Assembly: GCF_964204645.1 (NCBI RefSeq) | Contig: NC_134030.1 | Location: 21,085,110-21,149,109 of the forward strand | Length of the DNA: 64,000 bases | Source of the DNA: Tubulanus polymorphus | Taxonomy: Eukaryota > Nemertea > Palaeonemertea > Tubulaniformes > Tubulanidae | Reading direction: 5' to 3' | Shown: piece after piece, positions 42,768 through 55,228 of the stretch | Layout: every line of letters begins with the position of its first letter | Position numbering within the stretch: the first letter of the stretch is position 1 | Notes under the pieces: model-generated | Told to the model about the DNA's origin: nothing | Database searches by the model: none | The model's input: the letters and a program-made list of their open reading frames with translations, nothing else | Position numbers and translations under genes: made by a program

Positions 42768-44325
42768 TTAGACATTTCATCAGCACACTTTCAAAAACTG
42801 ATCCACACTTCACATGTGTTCAGTGCTTCACCTGAGACATTTTTAATTGAAAATGAACTACAAACACCAGATATTAGACATTTTATCAGCACACTTTCAA
42901 AAACTGATCGTCAATACTTCACATGTGTTCAGTGCTTCACCTGAGACATTTTTAATTGAAAATGAACTACAAACACCAGACATTAGACATTTTATCAGCA
43001 CACTTTCAAAAACTGCTCATCCACACTTCACATGTGTTCAGTGCTTCACCTGAGACATTTTATCAGCACACTTTCAAAAACTGATCGTCAATACTTCACA
43101 TGTGTTCATTGTTTCACCTGAGACATTTCTAATTGAAAATGAACTACAAACACCAGATATTAGACATTTTATCAGCACACTTTCAAAAACTGATCGTCCA
43201 CACTTCACATGTGTTCAGTGCTTCACCTGAGATATTTCTAATTGAAAATGAACTACAAACACCAGATATTAGATATTTTATCAGCACACTTTCAAAAACT
43301 GATCATCCACACTTCACATGTGTTCAGTGCTTCACCTGAGACATTTTTAATCGAAAATCAACTACAAACACCAGATATTAGATATTTTATCTGCACACTT
43401 TCAAAAACTGATCATCCACACTTCACATGTGTTCAGTGCTTCACCTGAGACATTTCTAATTGAAAATGAACTACAAACACCAGATATTAGACATTTTATC
43501 AGCGCACTTTCAAAAACTGTTCGTCCACATTTCACATGTGTTCAGTGCTTCACCTGAGACATTTTTAATTGAAAATGAACTACAAACACCAGATATTAGA
43601 CATTTTATCAGCATACTTTCAAAAACTGATCGTCCACACTTCACATGTGTTCAGTGCTTCACCTGAGACATTTCTAATTGAAAATGAACTACAAACACCA
43701 GATATTAGACATTTTATCAGCGCACTTTCAAAAACTGTTCGTCCACATTTCACATGTGTTCAGTGCTTCACCTGAGACATTTTTAATTGAAAATGAACTA
43801 CAAACACCAGATATTAGACATTTTATCAGCATACTTTCAAAAACTGATCGTCCACACTTCACATGTGTTCAGTGCTTCACCTGAGACATTTCTAATTGAA
43901 AATGAACTACAAACACCAGATATTAGACATTTTATCAGCGCACTTTCAAAAACTGTTCGTCCACATTTCACATGTGTTCAGTGCTTCACCTGAGACATTT
44001 TTAATTGAAAATGAACTACAAACACCAGATATTAGACATTTTATCAGCATACTTTCAAAAACTGATCGTCCACACTTCACATGTGTTCAGTGCTTCACCT
44101 GAGACATTTCTAATTGAAAATGAACTACAAACACCAGATATTAGACATTTTATCAGCGCACTTTCAAAAACTGTTCGTCCACATTTCACATGTGTTCAGT
44201 GCTTCACCTGAGACATTTTTAATTGAAAATGAACTACAAACACCAGATATTAGACATTTTATCAGCATACTTTCAAAAACTGATCGTCCACACTTCACAT
44301 GTGTTCAGTGCTTCACCTGAGACAC
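42768..44325 (+). repeat. 109-bp satellite array 3
   Basis: About 14 units, the longest array here. The left half is varied, with one truncated unit near 43060; the right half from 43460 is a regular 218-bp dimer. Confidence 0.97.
43460..44325 (+). repeat. 218-bp higher-order repeat within array 3
   Basis: Monomer A (cgcactttcaaaaactgttc, cacatttcac) alternates with monomer B (catactttcaaaaactgatc, cacacttcac). A starts at 43460, 43678, 43896 and 44114; B at 43569, 43787, 44005 and 44223. All A copies translate identically, as do all full B copies. Confidence 0.95.
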
Positions 44326-44671
44326 TAAAACGAGCTGCAACAATGAATATATGAAGGTCAGTAAGTTTCAGGCTGCTGTCATCAGGAGATGAAAAGTTTC
44401 AATTCGATAGTTTATTAAACCGGAAATTAATACGCGAATGGAAGATGTTTTTGATTGAATTTACTCGCTGCACGCCATCCGTCTGTTAATGTCAAATTAA
44501 TTACGCTCCGTTCTCAATTTACCTTACCTCATTCGCGATTCTGTCTCCAATTTCCTGTATTCATTTTTGCGTACGGATTTGATCAAAACTTTCGAACAAA
44601 GAATCAATTTCTAAAAAACGGTTTATCGAAAAAAACTAACAAGGATTGAATCTTGTGACACACTAAGTAGA

Positions 44672-45265
44672 TCTAGTCTGATCTTTTGACGTGAGAGTGA
44701 TATCTGAGTTGGATGGTACAGTAGACTCCGCTCAAGTCGGATCTTTTGACTTGAGAGTGATATCTGAGTTGGATGATACAGTAGACTCCGCTCAAGTCGG
44801 ATCTTTTGACTTGAGAGTGATATCTGAGTTGGATGGTACAGTAGACTCCGCTCAAGTCAGACCTTTTGACTTGAGAGTGATATCTGAGTTGGATGATGTA
44901 GACTCCGCTCAAGTCGGATCTTTTGACTTGAGAGTGATATCCGAGTTGGATGGTACAGTAGACTCAGCTCAAGTCTGATCTTTTGACTTGAGAGTGATAT
45001 CTGAGTTGGATGGTACAGTAGACTCCGCTCAAGTCAGACCTTTTGACTTGAGAGTGATATCTGAGTTGGATGGTACAGTAGACTCAGCTCAAGTCTGATC
45101 TTTTGACTTGAGAGTGATATCTGAGTTGGATGGTACAGTAGACTCCGCTCAAGTCAGACCTTTTGACTTGAGAGTGATATCTGAGTTGGATGATGTAGAC
45201 TCCGCTCAAGTCGGATCTTTTGACTTGAGAGTGATATCCGAGTTGGATGATACAGTATCGGATTC
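44672..45265. repeat. 60-bp tandem array, gtagactccgctcaagtcgg
   Basis: About ten units with 60-bp spacing; two units lack 3 bp (gatgtagac for gatacagtagac type). Frames are open on both strands because 60 is a multiple of 3. Confidence 0.95.
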
Positions 45266-45383
45266 TGCATGTGTTGGATATCACTGTCAAGTCAAAAGAT
45301 CAAAAGAATCTAGTATATAATCATAACGCCATGTACTTTCTTTATCTGAAAGATATTTTTTCTCACGGGAATTCAGTACGGGA

Positions 45384-45451
45384 GGGAGGGAGGAAGAGGG
45401 GAGGGAGGGAGGGAGGGAGGGAGGGAGGGAGGGAGAGGGGGAGGGAGGAGT
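45384..45451. repeat. (GGGA)n tract
   Basis: gggagggagggaagagggg followed by pure gaggg units. Confidence 0.95.
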
Positions 45452-45777
45452 GTATTTTACTGTAAACTGCTGTTGATATTGTTCATATCTCATGGTTCAG
45501 ATAATTGTTATTTTACTGTGTTAGGATACAACATTCTAAATTGTAAGGTTAAAAGAAGTTTCATGTTATACGTATATTGTGTGAATATCCTGTATTGTGT
45601 GAATATCGTGTAAGACAATAAAATATGATATTATTTTGTTGATTTAACCAACGATTTTAGTTTTCCTTGACGTGTTTTATTTACGGAGGATCGGATGATG
45701 TGAGATATTCTCGGAAGCGGAATATTTTTAGCGGGATTGAATTCGTCTCTCTGCGCAGGTGACGCCGTCTGCCAATA

Positions 45778-45968
45778 GGAAATCCCCCTATGACATCATC
45801 GAACTGCTTACTGCTTTGCTGGGTCCACCGCGAAAAAAACCTATGACATCGTTAAGCTGCCAGGTCTATAGAACCTTTCATACAAAATGGCCGCCTCCAT
45901 GAATCCCCCTATGACATCATCAAATTGTGTACTAGTTATTTGATCTATAGACCTGTAGAAAAGATGTC
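45778..45968. repeat. 'tatgacatcatc' family copies
   Basis: Two to three units with ccccctatgacatcatcaaa and atctatagacctgtagaaa. They directly precede the 47-bp array. Confidence 0.75.
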
Positions 45969-45974
45969 TGCTGT

Positions 45975-46885
45975 CCCTGTTAAAACTTTTTACATCCAGG
46001 AATGACTGATATCTGTAAGGACCCTGTTAAATCTCCTTATATCCAGGAATGACTGATATCTGTAAGGACCCTGTTAAAACTCCTTATATCCAGGGATGAC
46101 TGATATCTGTAGGGACCCTGTTAAAACTCCTTATATCCAGGGATGACTGATATCTGTAGGGACCCTGTTAAAACTCCTTATATCCAGGGATGACTGATAT
46201 CTGTAGGGACCCTGTTAAAACTCCTTATATGCAGGAATGACTGATATCTGTAGGGACCCTGTTAAAACTCCTTATATCCAGGGATGACTGATATCTGTAG
46301 GGACCCTGTTAAAACTCCTTATATCCAGGAATGACTGATATCTGTAAGGACCCTGTTAAAACTCCTTATATCCAGGGATGACTGATATCTGTAGGGACCC
46401 TGTTAAAACTCCTTATATCCAGGGATGACTGATATCTGTAGGGACCCTGTTAAAACTCCTTATATCCAGGGATGACTGATATCTGTAGGGACCCTGTTAA
46501 ATCTCCTTATATCCAGGAATGACTGATATCTGTAAGGACCCTGTTAAAACTCCTTATATCCAGGGATGACTGATATCTGTAGGGACCCTGTTAAAACTCC
46601 TTATATCCAGGGATGGCTGATATCTGTAGGGACCCTGTTAAATCTCCTTATATCCAGGAATGACTGATATCTGTAGGGACCCTGTTAAAACTCCTTATAT
46701 GCAGGAATGACTGATATCTGTAGGGACCCTGTTAAAACTCCTTTTATCCAGGAATGACTGATATCTGTAGGGACCCTGTTAAAACTCCTTATATCCAGGA
46801 ATGACTGATATCTGTAGGGATCTTGTCAAGAATGACTGATCTGTAGGGACCTTGTCAAGAATGACTGATCTGTAGGGACCTTGTT
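45975..46885. repeat. Large 47-bp array of the CAGGGTCCCTAC MITE end
   Basis: About 18 units of 47 bp (ctgttaaaactccttatat, ccaggaatgactgatatc, tgtagggacc), plus three shortened ~30-bp units at the right edge. Each unit carries the MITE terminus gtagggaccctg. There is no intact MITE at this site. Confidence 0.95.
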
Positions 46886-47480
46886 ACTGCAATTTACAAA
46901 TAACAGGCGGACATTGAACTGATTATCGGACAGGTGATGATGAATGGCTAGTGCGGTTTGCTCCGTGTCCGGTCACAGTTGCAGGTAATAACGTATATAT
47001 ATCTCGTACCTGCTGCAGCGGCGGCAGCTGTGCCGGGATACTGCGCCGGTAGCTGCTAAAGATTTAACGGTAATTAAGCGTGCCGATTGGTGGGGTAAGA
47101 GAGACCGGTACCGGTACCGGGTACCCGCAGAGTCACTGAAAGCGTTACGAACGTTTGCGGTCGGGCGCCGCGAGGTCGACCGGTGCAACAGACGGCTGAT
47201 TTCTCAGATGAGTTTACTGATTGTTCGCTGAAGGAATTCTACTTAGAAACTTTGGAACGTTGTCTAAACGGATTTGCGAGAATTCTGCGGGAAAGAAATG
47301 TTCACCGATACACGAGGTCTACGAATACCTGACCGCAGGGGGTTCGCGGTGAACAACAACGTTGAATTTACAGGATTTAAAAAAATTGAAGAAAATTGTT
47401 CATTAGCCCTCGGGGGTGCGTTAACAAAATGTCCTCACCTTGGCAGGGGGGTCGCACTGACCTGGAAAACAGACAAATCT
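46886..47480. other. Unique GC-rich stretch, no gene called
   Basis: 46980-47220 is CpG-rich single-copy DNA with ctgctgcagcggcggcagct and an accggtaccggtaccgggta palindrome. Frames are unconvincing. Confidence 0.35.
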
Positions 47481-47485
47481 AGAAA

Positions 47486-47572
47486 AAACTGTGGAACTAT
47501 ATATATATATATATATATATATCACAACTGTGGAACTATATATATATATATATATCACAACTGTTTATTTAG
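47486..47572. repeat. Two (TA)n tracts interleaved with cacaactgtggaact
   Basis: aactgtggaact is followed by a TA tract, then cacaactgtggaact, then a second TA tract and cacaactgt. Confidence 0.9.
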
Positions 47573-47790
47573 TTCCGTACAATTGTCAGAAATCCGGATG
47601 TTTCTTTATTTTTCTTATGCTAGAAAATTGACGACGACGGCGATGAATTTCTTTTCAGCTCCTTTCATTTGTAGCTTCAAAGAATCCAGACTTCAAAGTC
47701 GACAATTGAAAACGGAATTGATATTCAGACTTAAAACGAACTGTTAGTCACGACATCTTGTGGCGGTCGTTGGTAACAACCATATATGTG

Positions 47791-48070
47791 GTGGTCACTA
47801 TCCTGGAAATCGGGGAAAAAGCGCGGAATTTTCTTTTCTTTGAAAAAGTCGTGGAATTTCGTAAATTTCGTAAAAATAAAAAACCTAAAAACCTGAGAAA
47901 AGTCAGGAAAATTTGTTGACTCGGCACATGAATTCAAACAGTTGCTGTCCATGTCTTACACGTATTTGACTGTGTTAATTGATCGGATTCTTAACAGATC
48001 AAGTCAGGGAAAATCAACGCGCGTGTCAGGGAATTGTGGAGGGGGAAGCAAATCGAAAATAAAAGTGGCT
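47791..48070. mobile_element. MITE-like repeat with GTGGTCAC/AAGTGGC ends, copy 1
   Basis: gtggtcactatcctggaaat at the left and aaataaaagtggctt at the right. The interior gttaattgatcggattctta and acagatcaagtcagg recurs at 53865-54137; the left part recurs at 52675-52850 and a piece at 61440-61530. Confidence 0.65.
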
Positions 48071-48769
48071 TAACTTTCATGGACAGAAGAAACATGTTCT
48101 CCATTTGCTGGAATTCTAAACGGGGCTGCGTTCATTGTTTAGTGTATGACATCCTGGCTGTTGAAGTAGCAAGGCTTTCGATCCCCCCCCAAAAAAAATA
48201 GAGAAACTTTAACTTAACTTTGGTATAGAGGGTATAGCGGTATATCGGGGGTGTTTTACTATGTATTTGTATGGGATGTACATTGAGAAAACCTGGCGGT
48301 AGGGGGGGGGGGGTGGTGGTAAATGCGAGGGCGGTATGTGCTAGGGCGGTATATTGGGGTTCACTGTATTTCAAAGCAATGATCGGTATTGATAGAATAT
48401 TGATATCGCTCTGACCCTAGCTGACATTTTTTTAAGATAGCTGATTTTCAGAGGGGTGGATGTAAAAATGAAAGGGTGGCCTCCATTCTAAATCCTGCGG
48501 CGTAGAACGCTGATTAGACGGTTTTAAAATCCTTGAAACAAAAAACTTTTCGAAAATAATTTTCGAGTATTATCAAGTTAAAGTTTCGATTGACGTCGTA
48601 ATCACGAGGGACGCGGGCGTAATTATAATTATAACTCGATTACGATCGGAACTTTGATTACGATCGGTTGCCGTTGTCGGTTCCGACGGCGACCTCTTCC
48701 CCGTCGTCGTCGTCGTCTGAAGATTTGAAACACGCGGCGACCGTTCGTCAAACGAAACGAGATGCGTTT

Positions 48770-49228
<459 letters not shown>

Positions 49229-49456
49229 GTAACTCCGCGAGTCGTTTTTAAGCCGCCCGTTTCGCCGCGTTCGTGACGTGACGTGAGTTTTTCCGCGGAT
49301 GGGATTTTTTTCCGTACTCCCGTTTTAGATCAAAGCTTTCATCCCGCCGGCGAATTTCGTCTCGTTTAAACGAACGCCCGAAACTACGATAATTGTCTTT
49401 TATGAAATGTCGTCAAATGACGTCAATGCCTCCACGTTGGTTACCCCTTTCAAATC

Positions 49457-49645
49457 GGGCGGATCTATGATAGTTGGTAGGTAGACTAGGGTCCAGAACG
49501 AAAAGCCGACAAATAAATCGATCCTAAAAGATGCGAATTCCGAGTAGATGAGTTTCAAATTCATCCGTTTACTGTATCTTTCTTGACCTCTCTCGATGGG
49601 AAGGCCTCACGACCCCTGAGAACACCCCCTAAATCCGCCCCTGTT
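49457..49645. mobile_element. Short MITE, GGGCGGATCT family, copy 2
   Basis: atcgggcggatctatga at the left, cctaaatccgcccctg at the right. The interior atcgatcctaaaagatgc aligns with copy 1 at 2736. Confidence 0.65.
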
Positions 49646-49649
49646 TAAG

Positions 49650-49935
49650 CGAGTCTACACTGAAGTGCGGTGTATGAATTGGTAGTGCTAGTACATGGCA
49701 CTGCGGTGTATTGATGCAATTTATGATTATCTATTATCATCTATTATGTTACCATGTATTGAAAGATGCTGTTTGATTTCGTAACCGATCTTGAGAAGCA
49801 TTTTGGTTTTTATAACCAATCTAACATTTTAAGACCAGTCTGATTTCATCTCGGTTCTAGAACCAATCTAACATTTAAAGGATAGTCTAAGCTCATTTTA
49901 GTTTTACTAAAGCCACCTGGCATGTTAAGAACAGT
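49650..49935. repeat. Fragments of the TTAACCC MITE and inverted 47-bp family
   Basis: 49650-49745 has tctacactgaagtgcggtgt. 49793-49935 has ataaccaatctaacatttta and agtctaagctcattttagtt, the reverse complement of the 22205 array. Confidence 0.7.
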
Positions 49936-50624
49936 GTAAACTGAATTCAATGTTTCGCCGATCTGATAATTTGTTCGAATTCGATGATATCCCGGTATGA
50001 AATCTGAGCGTTCACCGGCGCAGCTGACCTGTGTGTCTGGATGAATACGAGTAGCGCGAGTAGGAGTCGTCTGCCGCTGTTTTTCCCGAACGAACTCGAT
50101 GATCGTATTGCGCGGGCGGCGACGACAACAAAGAACGGACGGACATTAAGTGATTACGGCGAACTTCACAAACAAACCATTCGCGCAAAAACACGGGAAA
50201 TCAATGTCGCCAACAGCCATCTCACAGATATAGCAGCAACTAATTCGATGATATAACAATGTGGCTGTACTGCTAGTCATACTGGTACTTGTTCGATGCG
50301 TACGACAGTTGAGTGCCATTTTTATTGATCACTTTGACTTTGACTTTGACCACGGCTGCTTTGCACCAGTCTGGGGCAGATCTGGCTTTTCGAAAAATGG
50401 GGGATGCGCACTGCTTACTTGGGTCACTACTTACACAAGGGGGTAATGGGGACTCCAGAAAACTTAGATGTATTTATGTGCAATCTGAGCGCTTTCCTGT
50501 TGAAATTAGGAATGAAATATGTCCAGAATTTCTCCACTTCCTAAACTTAAGTCTTAGGGAGGGAAATTCCATGGCCATAAAAAGGAATGCGTGTTGCAGG
50601 TATAATTTAAGTGTCCCTATAGCA

Positions 50625-51184
50625 GCACTCAGGTCGCCCTACGACGCGACGCAACTGAAGACCACGAGTTGTAACTGCGCTCAGGTCGCTTACAACTAGA
50701 ACTAGAGGCGACCGGCAGCAACGGGATTGAAACGTTTAACGCTAATCAGTGCGCGCTCAGGTCGCCCTACGACCGTCGCTGCAACGCGCGATTCAATTGA
50801 TCATGTGATCTGTTCAAAATGGCGCCGCCCATGTTCAATTGATCATGTGATCTGTTCAAAATGGCGCCGCCCATGTTCAATTGATCATGTGATCTGTTCA
50901 AAATGACTATAGTACTTCCCTACAACGCGGAAATCGGTTGCAGTAGCGCTCAGGTCGACAAAAACGCTGTACAACTAGTGGTAGTCGCTGCGACGCGTTG
51001 CTGAAAGTTCAGCATGTTCAACTCATAGCGACTGGCAGTTTTTGCGTCGCCGACCCGTCGCTGTCAGTTGTAGACGCGCTCAGGTCGCCGCGACTGGGAA
51101 AAAACCAGTCGCTGACGATCGCTGCCAGTTGCTCGAGCCAGTCGCTTCTAGTTGTAGTTGCAGTTGTAAGGGCGACCTGAGTGC
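50625..51184. mobile_element. 560-bp element with GCACTCAGGTCGCCCT ends
   Basis: Left gcactcaggtcgccct at 50625-50640 and right agggcgacctgagtgc at 51169-51184, a perfect 16-bp inverted pair. Inside, the end sequence recurs (50678, 50755, 50947, 51076), and three 42-bp direct repeats with caattgatcatgtgatctg and aaaatggcgccgccc lie at 50794-50905. Non-autonomous; superfamily unknown. Confidence 0.82.
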
Positions 51185-52674
51185 CCCTTATGACTCCTTC
51201 ATTCCTTAAAAACTCCTCCAGTGTCATTAAACGCTTTTAAAGGTGTTCGAATGCCCAAAACTCCTTTAATTTTGAGAAATGGGCGATCAGAAACACGTAG
51301 ACTACGCCTATATCGATACAGTTCTGCACACTGAATTTGACTTAAACCTCTTTTTGTAAACTTTAAAACTAAACATGTAAACAGCAGCTGTGAGAAGTGG
51401 AAATGATGACTGATTACGCTCATCGGTGCTAGGATATCATCACCTAACTATCGGGGGATATCAGCGAGATAATTACTAACACACTAGTCAAATTGATGAA
51501 TGGTTCCCGCGAGAGTCGACTCCGGAGTCCTCAAGGATGTCGGCGACTTCCGCATTGCTGACAATATGTGTTATTAGAATGGATTACGAACGCGAGTTTG
51601 TTAACGGAGCAGAGCTAACTATATCTCCTCGGTTAACACCGCCTATTTCGACGAAAGGCTTAACTTTTTTCCCTTGAGGTACAATCCTACGGAGCATCAT
51701 CGATAGGCTTATCGTCTAACCTTGAGGAACACTTCCAAAACAACATCAATTAAGCAGACCTGACTTCCGCTTGTTGAGAGTAGTTACTACTGTTTTATGA
51801 GTTATTTTTTTAATGAAAATTATCAAAATACTCTCAAAATCAGAAGGGTTTCTAGTTCATTTCTAATTAGACTACTATTTTTGAGGTCAAATTACTCACA
51901 TTAGTGGTGAAAACTACTTCAAAATGGAAATACTGAAGTCTGATTATGGGCTTACTATCTATCCTTGAGGTACACCCCTTAATAAACTTAGAAGGTTCGC
52001 TGTGTATCATTGAGGTACAACCGAAAACAACACAAATAAATGGCTTACTGTCTACCCTTGTGTTACCTCTCCTCCATTAGTGGCGAGCTGAGTATCTACC
52101 CTTCAGCTACACCTCACCACCCAATTTATCAACGTTGACAATATCTACCCCTGAGGGACCCGTCGAAAATTGACAAACTGTCCACACAGCCGAGTCAAAT
52201 CAACTCAATTGTCCATTTCAGTATACCTAACTTGAGTACGAAAGTAACTGATTCCGAAGTCAATTTGGAATCAGTTGAGCTGCTGCAAACGTGGAGAAGA
52301 AACAATATCCGCTCCCGGAGAAAGGATTTTAGAACTTCTTCCAGAATGATGTATGCGAAAATCTAGCTGCTCGAGAGAGAACCATCAACTTCCCATCAAA
52401 CTCGCAACATCGGAAACTTACTTAAAACAAGTGCTGCTGACCCGAGTAATTACTCGTGTTATAATAGAAAAAGCGCTTTATTTACGATTCCTAGACTTAC
52501 ATTATCTGAACGAAAATGATGCAATAAACTTAAAAATCAGCTCGCAATATAGACCTAGTGAACCCTTGAAGCGCCAGTTTGAAATGAGATAAAGATATCG
52601 GTATTCTCACCTAGAATTTAGGGGTCAGTTAAAACTTGGTTTAATCCCAGGTGTTCTGGTCGACCCTGGTCTAC
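51185..52674. other. Mostly unique stretch, degraded CAGGGTCCCTAC MITE at left
   Basis: 51185-51300 resembles the MITE interior (aactcctttaattttgagaa). 51640-52160 has loosely repeated phrases (ctacccttgaggtacacc). No gene supported. Confidence 0.4.
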
Positions 52675-52850
52675 AAGGCAGTGGCCGCTTACCGGAAAAT
52701 CAGGAACAAATCGGGGAAATTCTTTTCTCTGAAAAAGTCAGGGAATTTTGTTCGGAAAGTTCGAAATTGGGGAAATATCTGGTAAATATGTTAAACAGTT
52801 TCCGTCTATGTCTTGCGTATTTGACGAAATTGAGTTAATAAATTGAAATT
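52675..52850. mobile_element. GTGGCCnC repeat, copy 2 (partial)
   Basis: gcagtggccgcttaccggaa and gtctatgtcttgcgtatttg match the copies at 47791 and 53865. The right part is missing. Confidence 0.55.
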
Positions 52851-53302
52851 GAGTTAAGTAGGTATAAGATTTTAAGAAAAGCCTTTAGAACTATACGCGG
52901 AAAGAATGGTTTAAGCAGTACCGATTTAGGAGGAGTCGACTGTAATCGGGATGTGAAAGTTCTGCGGTGAAAATGACGCTTAATGAAATATGAAATATTC
53001 TCCTTTTTAAAACTCCTTAGAAACTCGTTGTATCCAGAAATGACTGATCCTTTAGTGAATTCACTTCTGACTGACGTGCGAAAACTCGGCGCGAAAAACG
53101 AGCTCCGTCGAATCTTGCGAGCATTGATTTCTTGAATAACAACGTTTGACACATTTTTTCCTCCCCGAGCACACATACACACACGAAAGTGTACCGGTTC
53201 GAGATCAGCTAAATTGACGCTAAAAGCATTTTCGCGCGAGGCTGTATAACGCCGGGCTTTCTCGGTGAGCATTCGTCATCTATGCGTGAGAGACAATATC
53301 AA

Positions 53303-53466
53303 TTAACCCCTTCCGGTCGGAATACCGTTCGTACATTTGTGATTGTATCCCTTTCTACTTCAGATACTGTTCATATATTTGTAGCAGTGTGGTGAAGCAT
53401 TAGGGTAATTCTTATGTCATGGGCCAAGTATGTATGTGAAGGGCATTTCACGTTCATTAGGGGTTA
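53303..53466. mobile_element. 164-bp MITE with TTAACCCCT ends
   Basis: ttaaccccttccggtcgg at the left and cattaggggttaa at the right. The interior has two diverged gttcgtacatttgtgat / gttcatatatttgtagc copies. Confidence 0.6.
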
Positions 53467-53490
53467 ACGACCAGGAACCAATTGCTCAAA

Positions 53491-53522
53491 AGTAATAATA
53501 ATAATAATAATAATAATAATTT
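53491..53522. repeat. (AAT)n microsatellite, possible minus-strand retroposon tail
   Basis: About ten AAT units followed by ttatttttcatttaac. Read on the minus strand this is an AT-rich 3' end with a (TTA)n tail, like the LINE at 40983, but no reverse transcriptase remnant was found in 53523-53830. Confidence 0.6.
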
Positions 53523-53864
53523 ATTTTTCATTTAACTTAAAGTACAAGATATAATAACGACAATAGTGAAGAGAAATAACAGTTAAATGAAGGAAGCAGT
53601 GAAAGCCTAGAGGCTGTACAGGTCACTGCACCTGAAGACATTATAATAATTATTGCAATAATTTAAGTTGGTAACTAAAGCAGTTATTAAAAGTAAGTTA
53701 AGTTGGTTAAAGATAATTGAAGATCCACTGGTTAAATCTAACAAACTTTTCAGCAAATGGCCCCAAGAGTGTGAAGCCAAGACAAGGGGATCTTGTGGTT
53801 GACCCCAAGGAAATTGTAGTGTCTAATTAGGCTTTAATGTGGGATCCTCAATTGCCACAGTACG

Positions 53865-54137
53865 CCTGTGCTTACCTGAAAATAAGGGGAAAATTCACGG
53901 AGATTTCTTCTTTTTCTTTAAAGTCAGGGAATAATATGGAAATTTTTTTAAGCGTAGCTAAAAATCAAGGAATAGTTGTGGAAATTAGTAGAGATGCGTC
54001 AAATCAATCAGATTCTGTCTATGTCTTACGTATTTGACTAATGTTAATTGATCGAATTCTTAGCAGATCAAGTCGGGGAAAACAACACGCGTGACAGGGA
54101 AAAGTCAGAAAAAAAGCAAGTTAGATAAAAGTGGCCA
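53865..54137. mobile_element. GTGGCCnC repeat, copy 3
   Basis: Starts gtgcttacctgaaaataagg, ends gataaaagtggcc, and shares gttaattgatcgaattctta with 47791. Confidence 0.65.
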
Positions 54138-55228
54138 TTCTTCAGTCGCGTTGTATCTCGAGTATGCCGAGGGTTAATGGTATGGGAGAGAGAGAGAGAG
54201 AATTTTTGACACATCAGTCTCTTACAGTGTAAATACAGTGTACACAGTGTTATTTATTGTCCTGCTACGACGAACGAACGCTACGATTTTATAAATAGAA
54301 TTCATCCATATTCTTCTAACACCGAGAGATATAAAAACACTATTGACACTTCTCGCTGCCGTCTGCTGTAACTGTGAATACACTTACTGTAAACATGGCC
54401 GCCACCATAAATCCCTCTATGACATCATCAAACTTGTTTGCCGGTGAAGTGATCTGTAGACACTAACAGAAAGATGTCTGTGGTTAAGACCGAATTATTA
54501 GACTTGCCAATGACAGATTTAGGGCGGTGGACCAGGTGGACTGGTCCACCCATTACAAATGTAGAATGTGCCCTCCAAAATGTCTGGCAATTTAGTTTCG
54601 CAAAGGAAATATAAAAAGTTTAGATATCACACCATTGAATAGGCCCTGATGAAGCCTATAGTAGCCTTGTTTTGGCCCTATAAGCCCTAAATCTTCTGCG
54701 GGTGGGTCAACAGGACCCCACTGATGTTCACGCCCGCAGCCCTCGTATTACCAAATCTGCCCTTCTCAAATTTAGTGCCTATTCATTCATGTTTTTAGGT
54801 CCCCTCCCTTCGAAGAATCCCAGATCTGCCCTTGCGTATCTAGAAACAATGGCTGCCTCCATTAATATACCTATGACATTATCAAATTACTTTCAAGTAT
54901 AAAAGGAATCGTAATTTAATTAGCAGTTTTCCGCATGTAATTCTAATGTGACGCAAACTCTTCATGTTTTACTCGAACAACCGCGATAATGTGAATAGTC
55001 AGTTACGACTGGTATTTCGATCGGTTGCCGTCAAACACAGATGGCAGACGTCGGACGTGTAGTGTAAGACTAATGGACGATATGAAATCATACTCCTCTT
55101 TCCCTCTCTCTCCCTTTCCTCTCTCCCCCCTCTTATTCTCTCAAACCAGACTTCACTTGCGCTGCTGTCATTTGCAGTAATTCAAGTTAGCACGCTTCAA
55201 ATGATGTTAACCCCCCCTACCTCACTAG
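54138..55228. other. Mixed unique and repeat sequence, no gene
   Basis: Copies of the 'tatgacatcatc' family at 54398-54470 and 54845-54892. 54515-54840 has inverted blocks (gatttagggcggtggacc, ccagatctgccctt) suggesting another decayed element. Confidence 0.45.

Noticed and set aside
42768-44325. CRISPR-like array (regular repeats)
   Set aside because: The whole 109-bp unit repeats with no unique spacers, and the genomic context is animal. It is a satellite.
52835-53272. 145-codon minus-strand frame
   Set aside because: No ATG-context, motif or splice support; it crosses a degraded MITE fragment near 53000.
53523-53830. Second LINE on the minus strand
   Set aside because: There is a (TTA)n-like tail, but no reverse-transcriptase C-terminus could be read in any frame.
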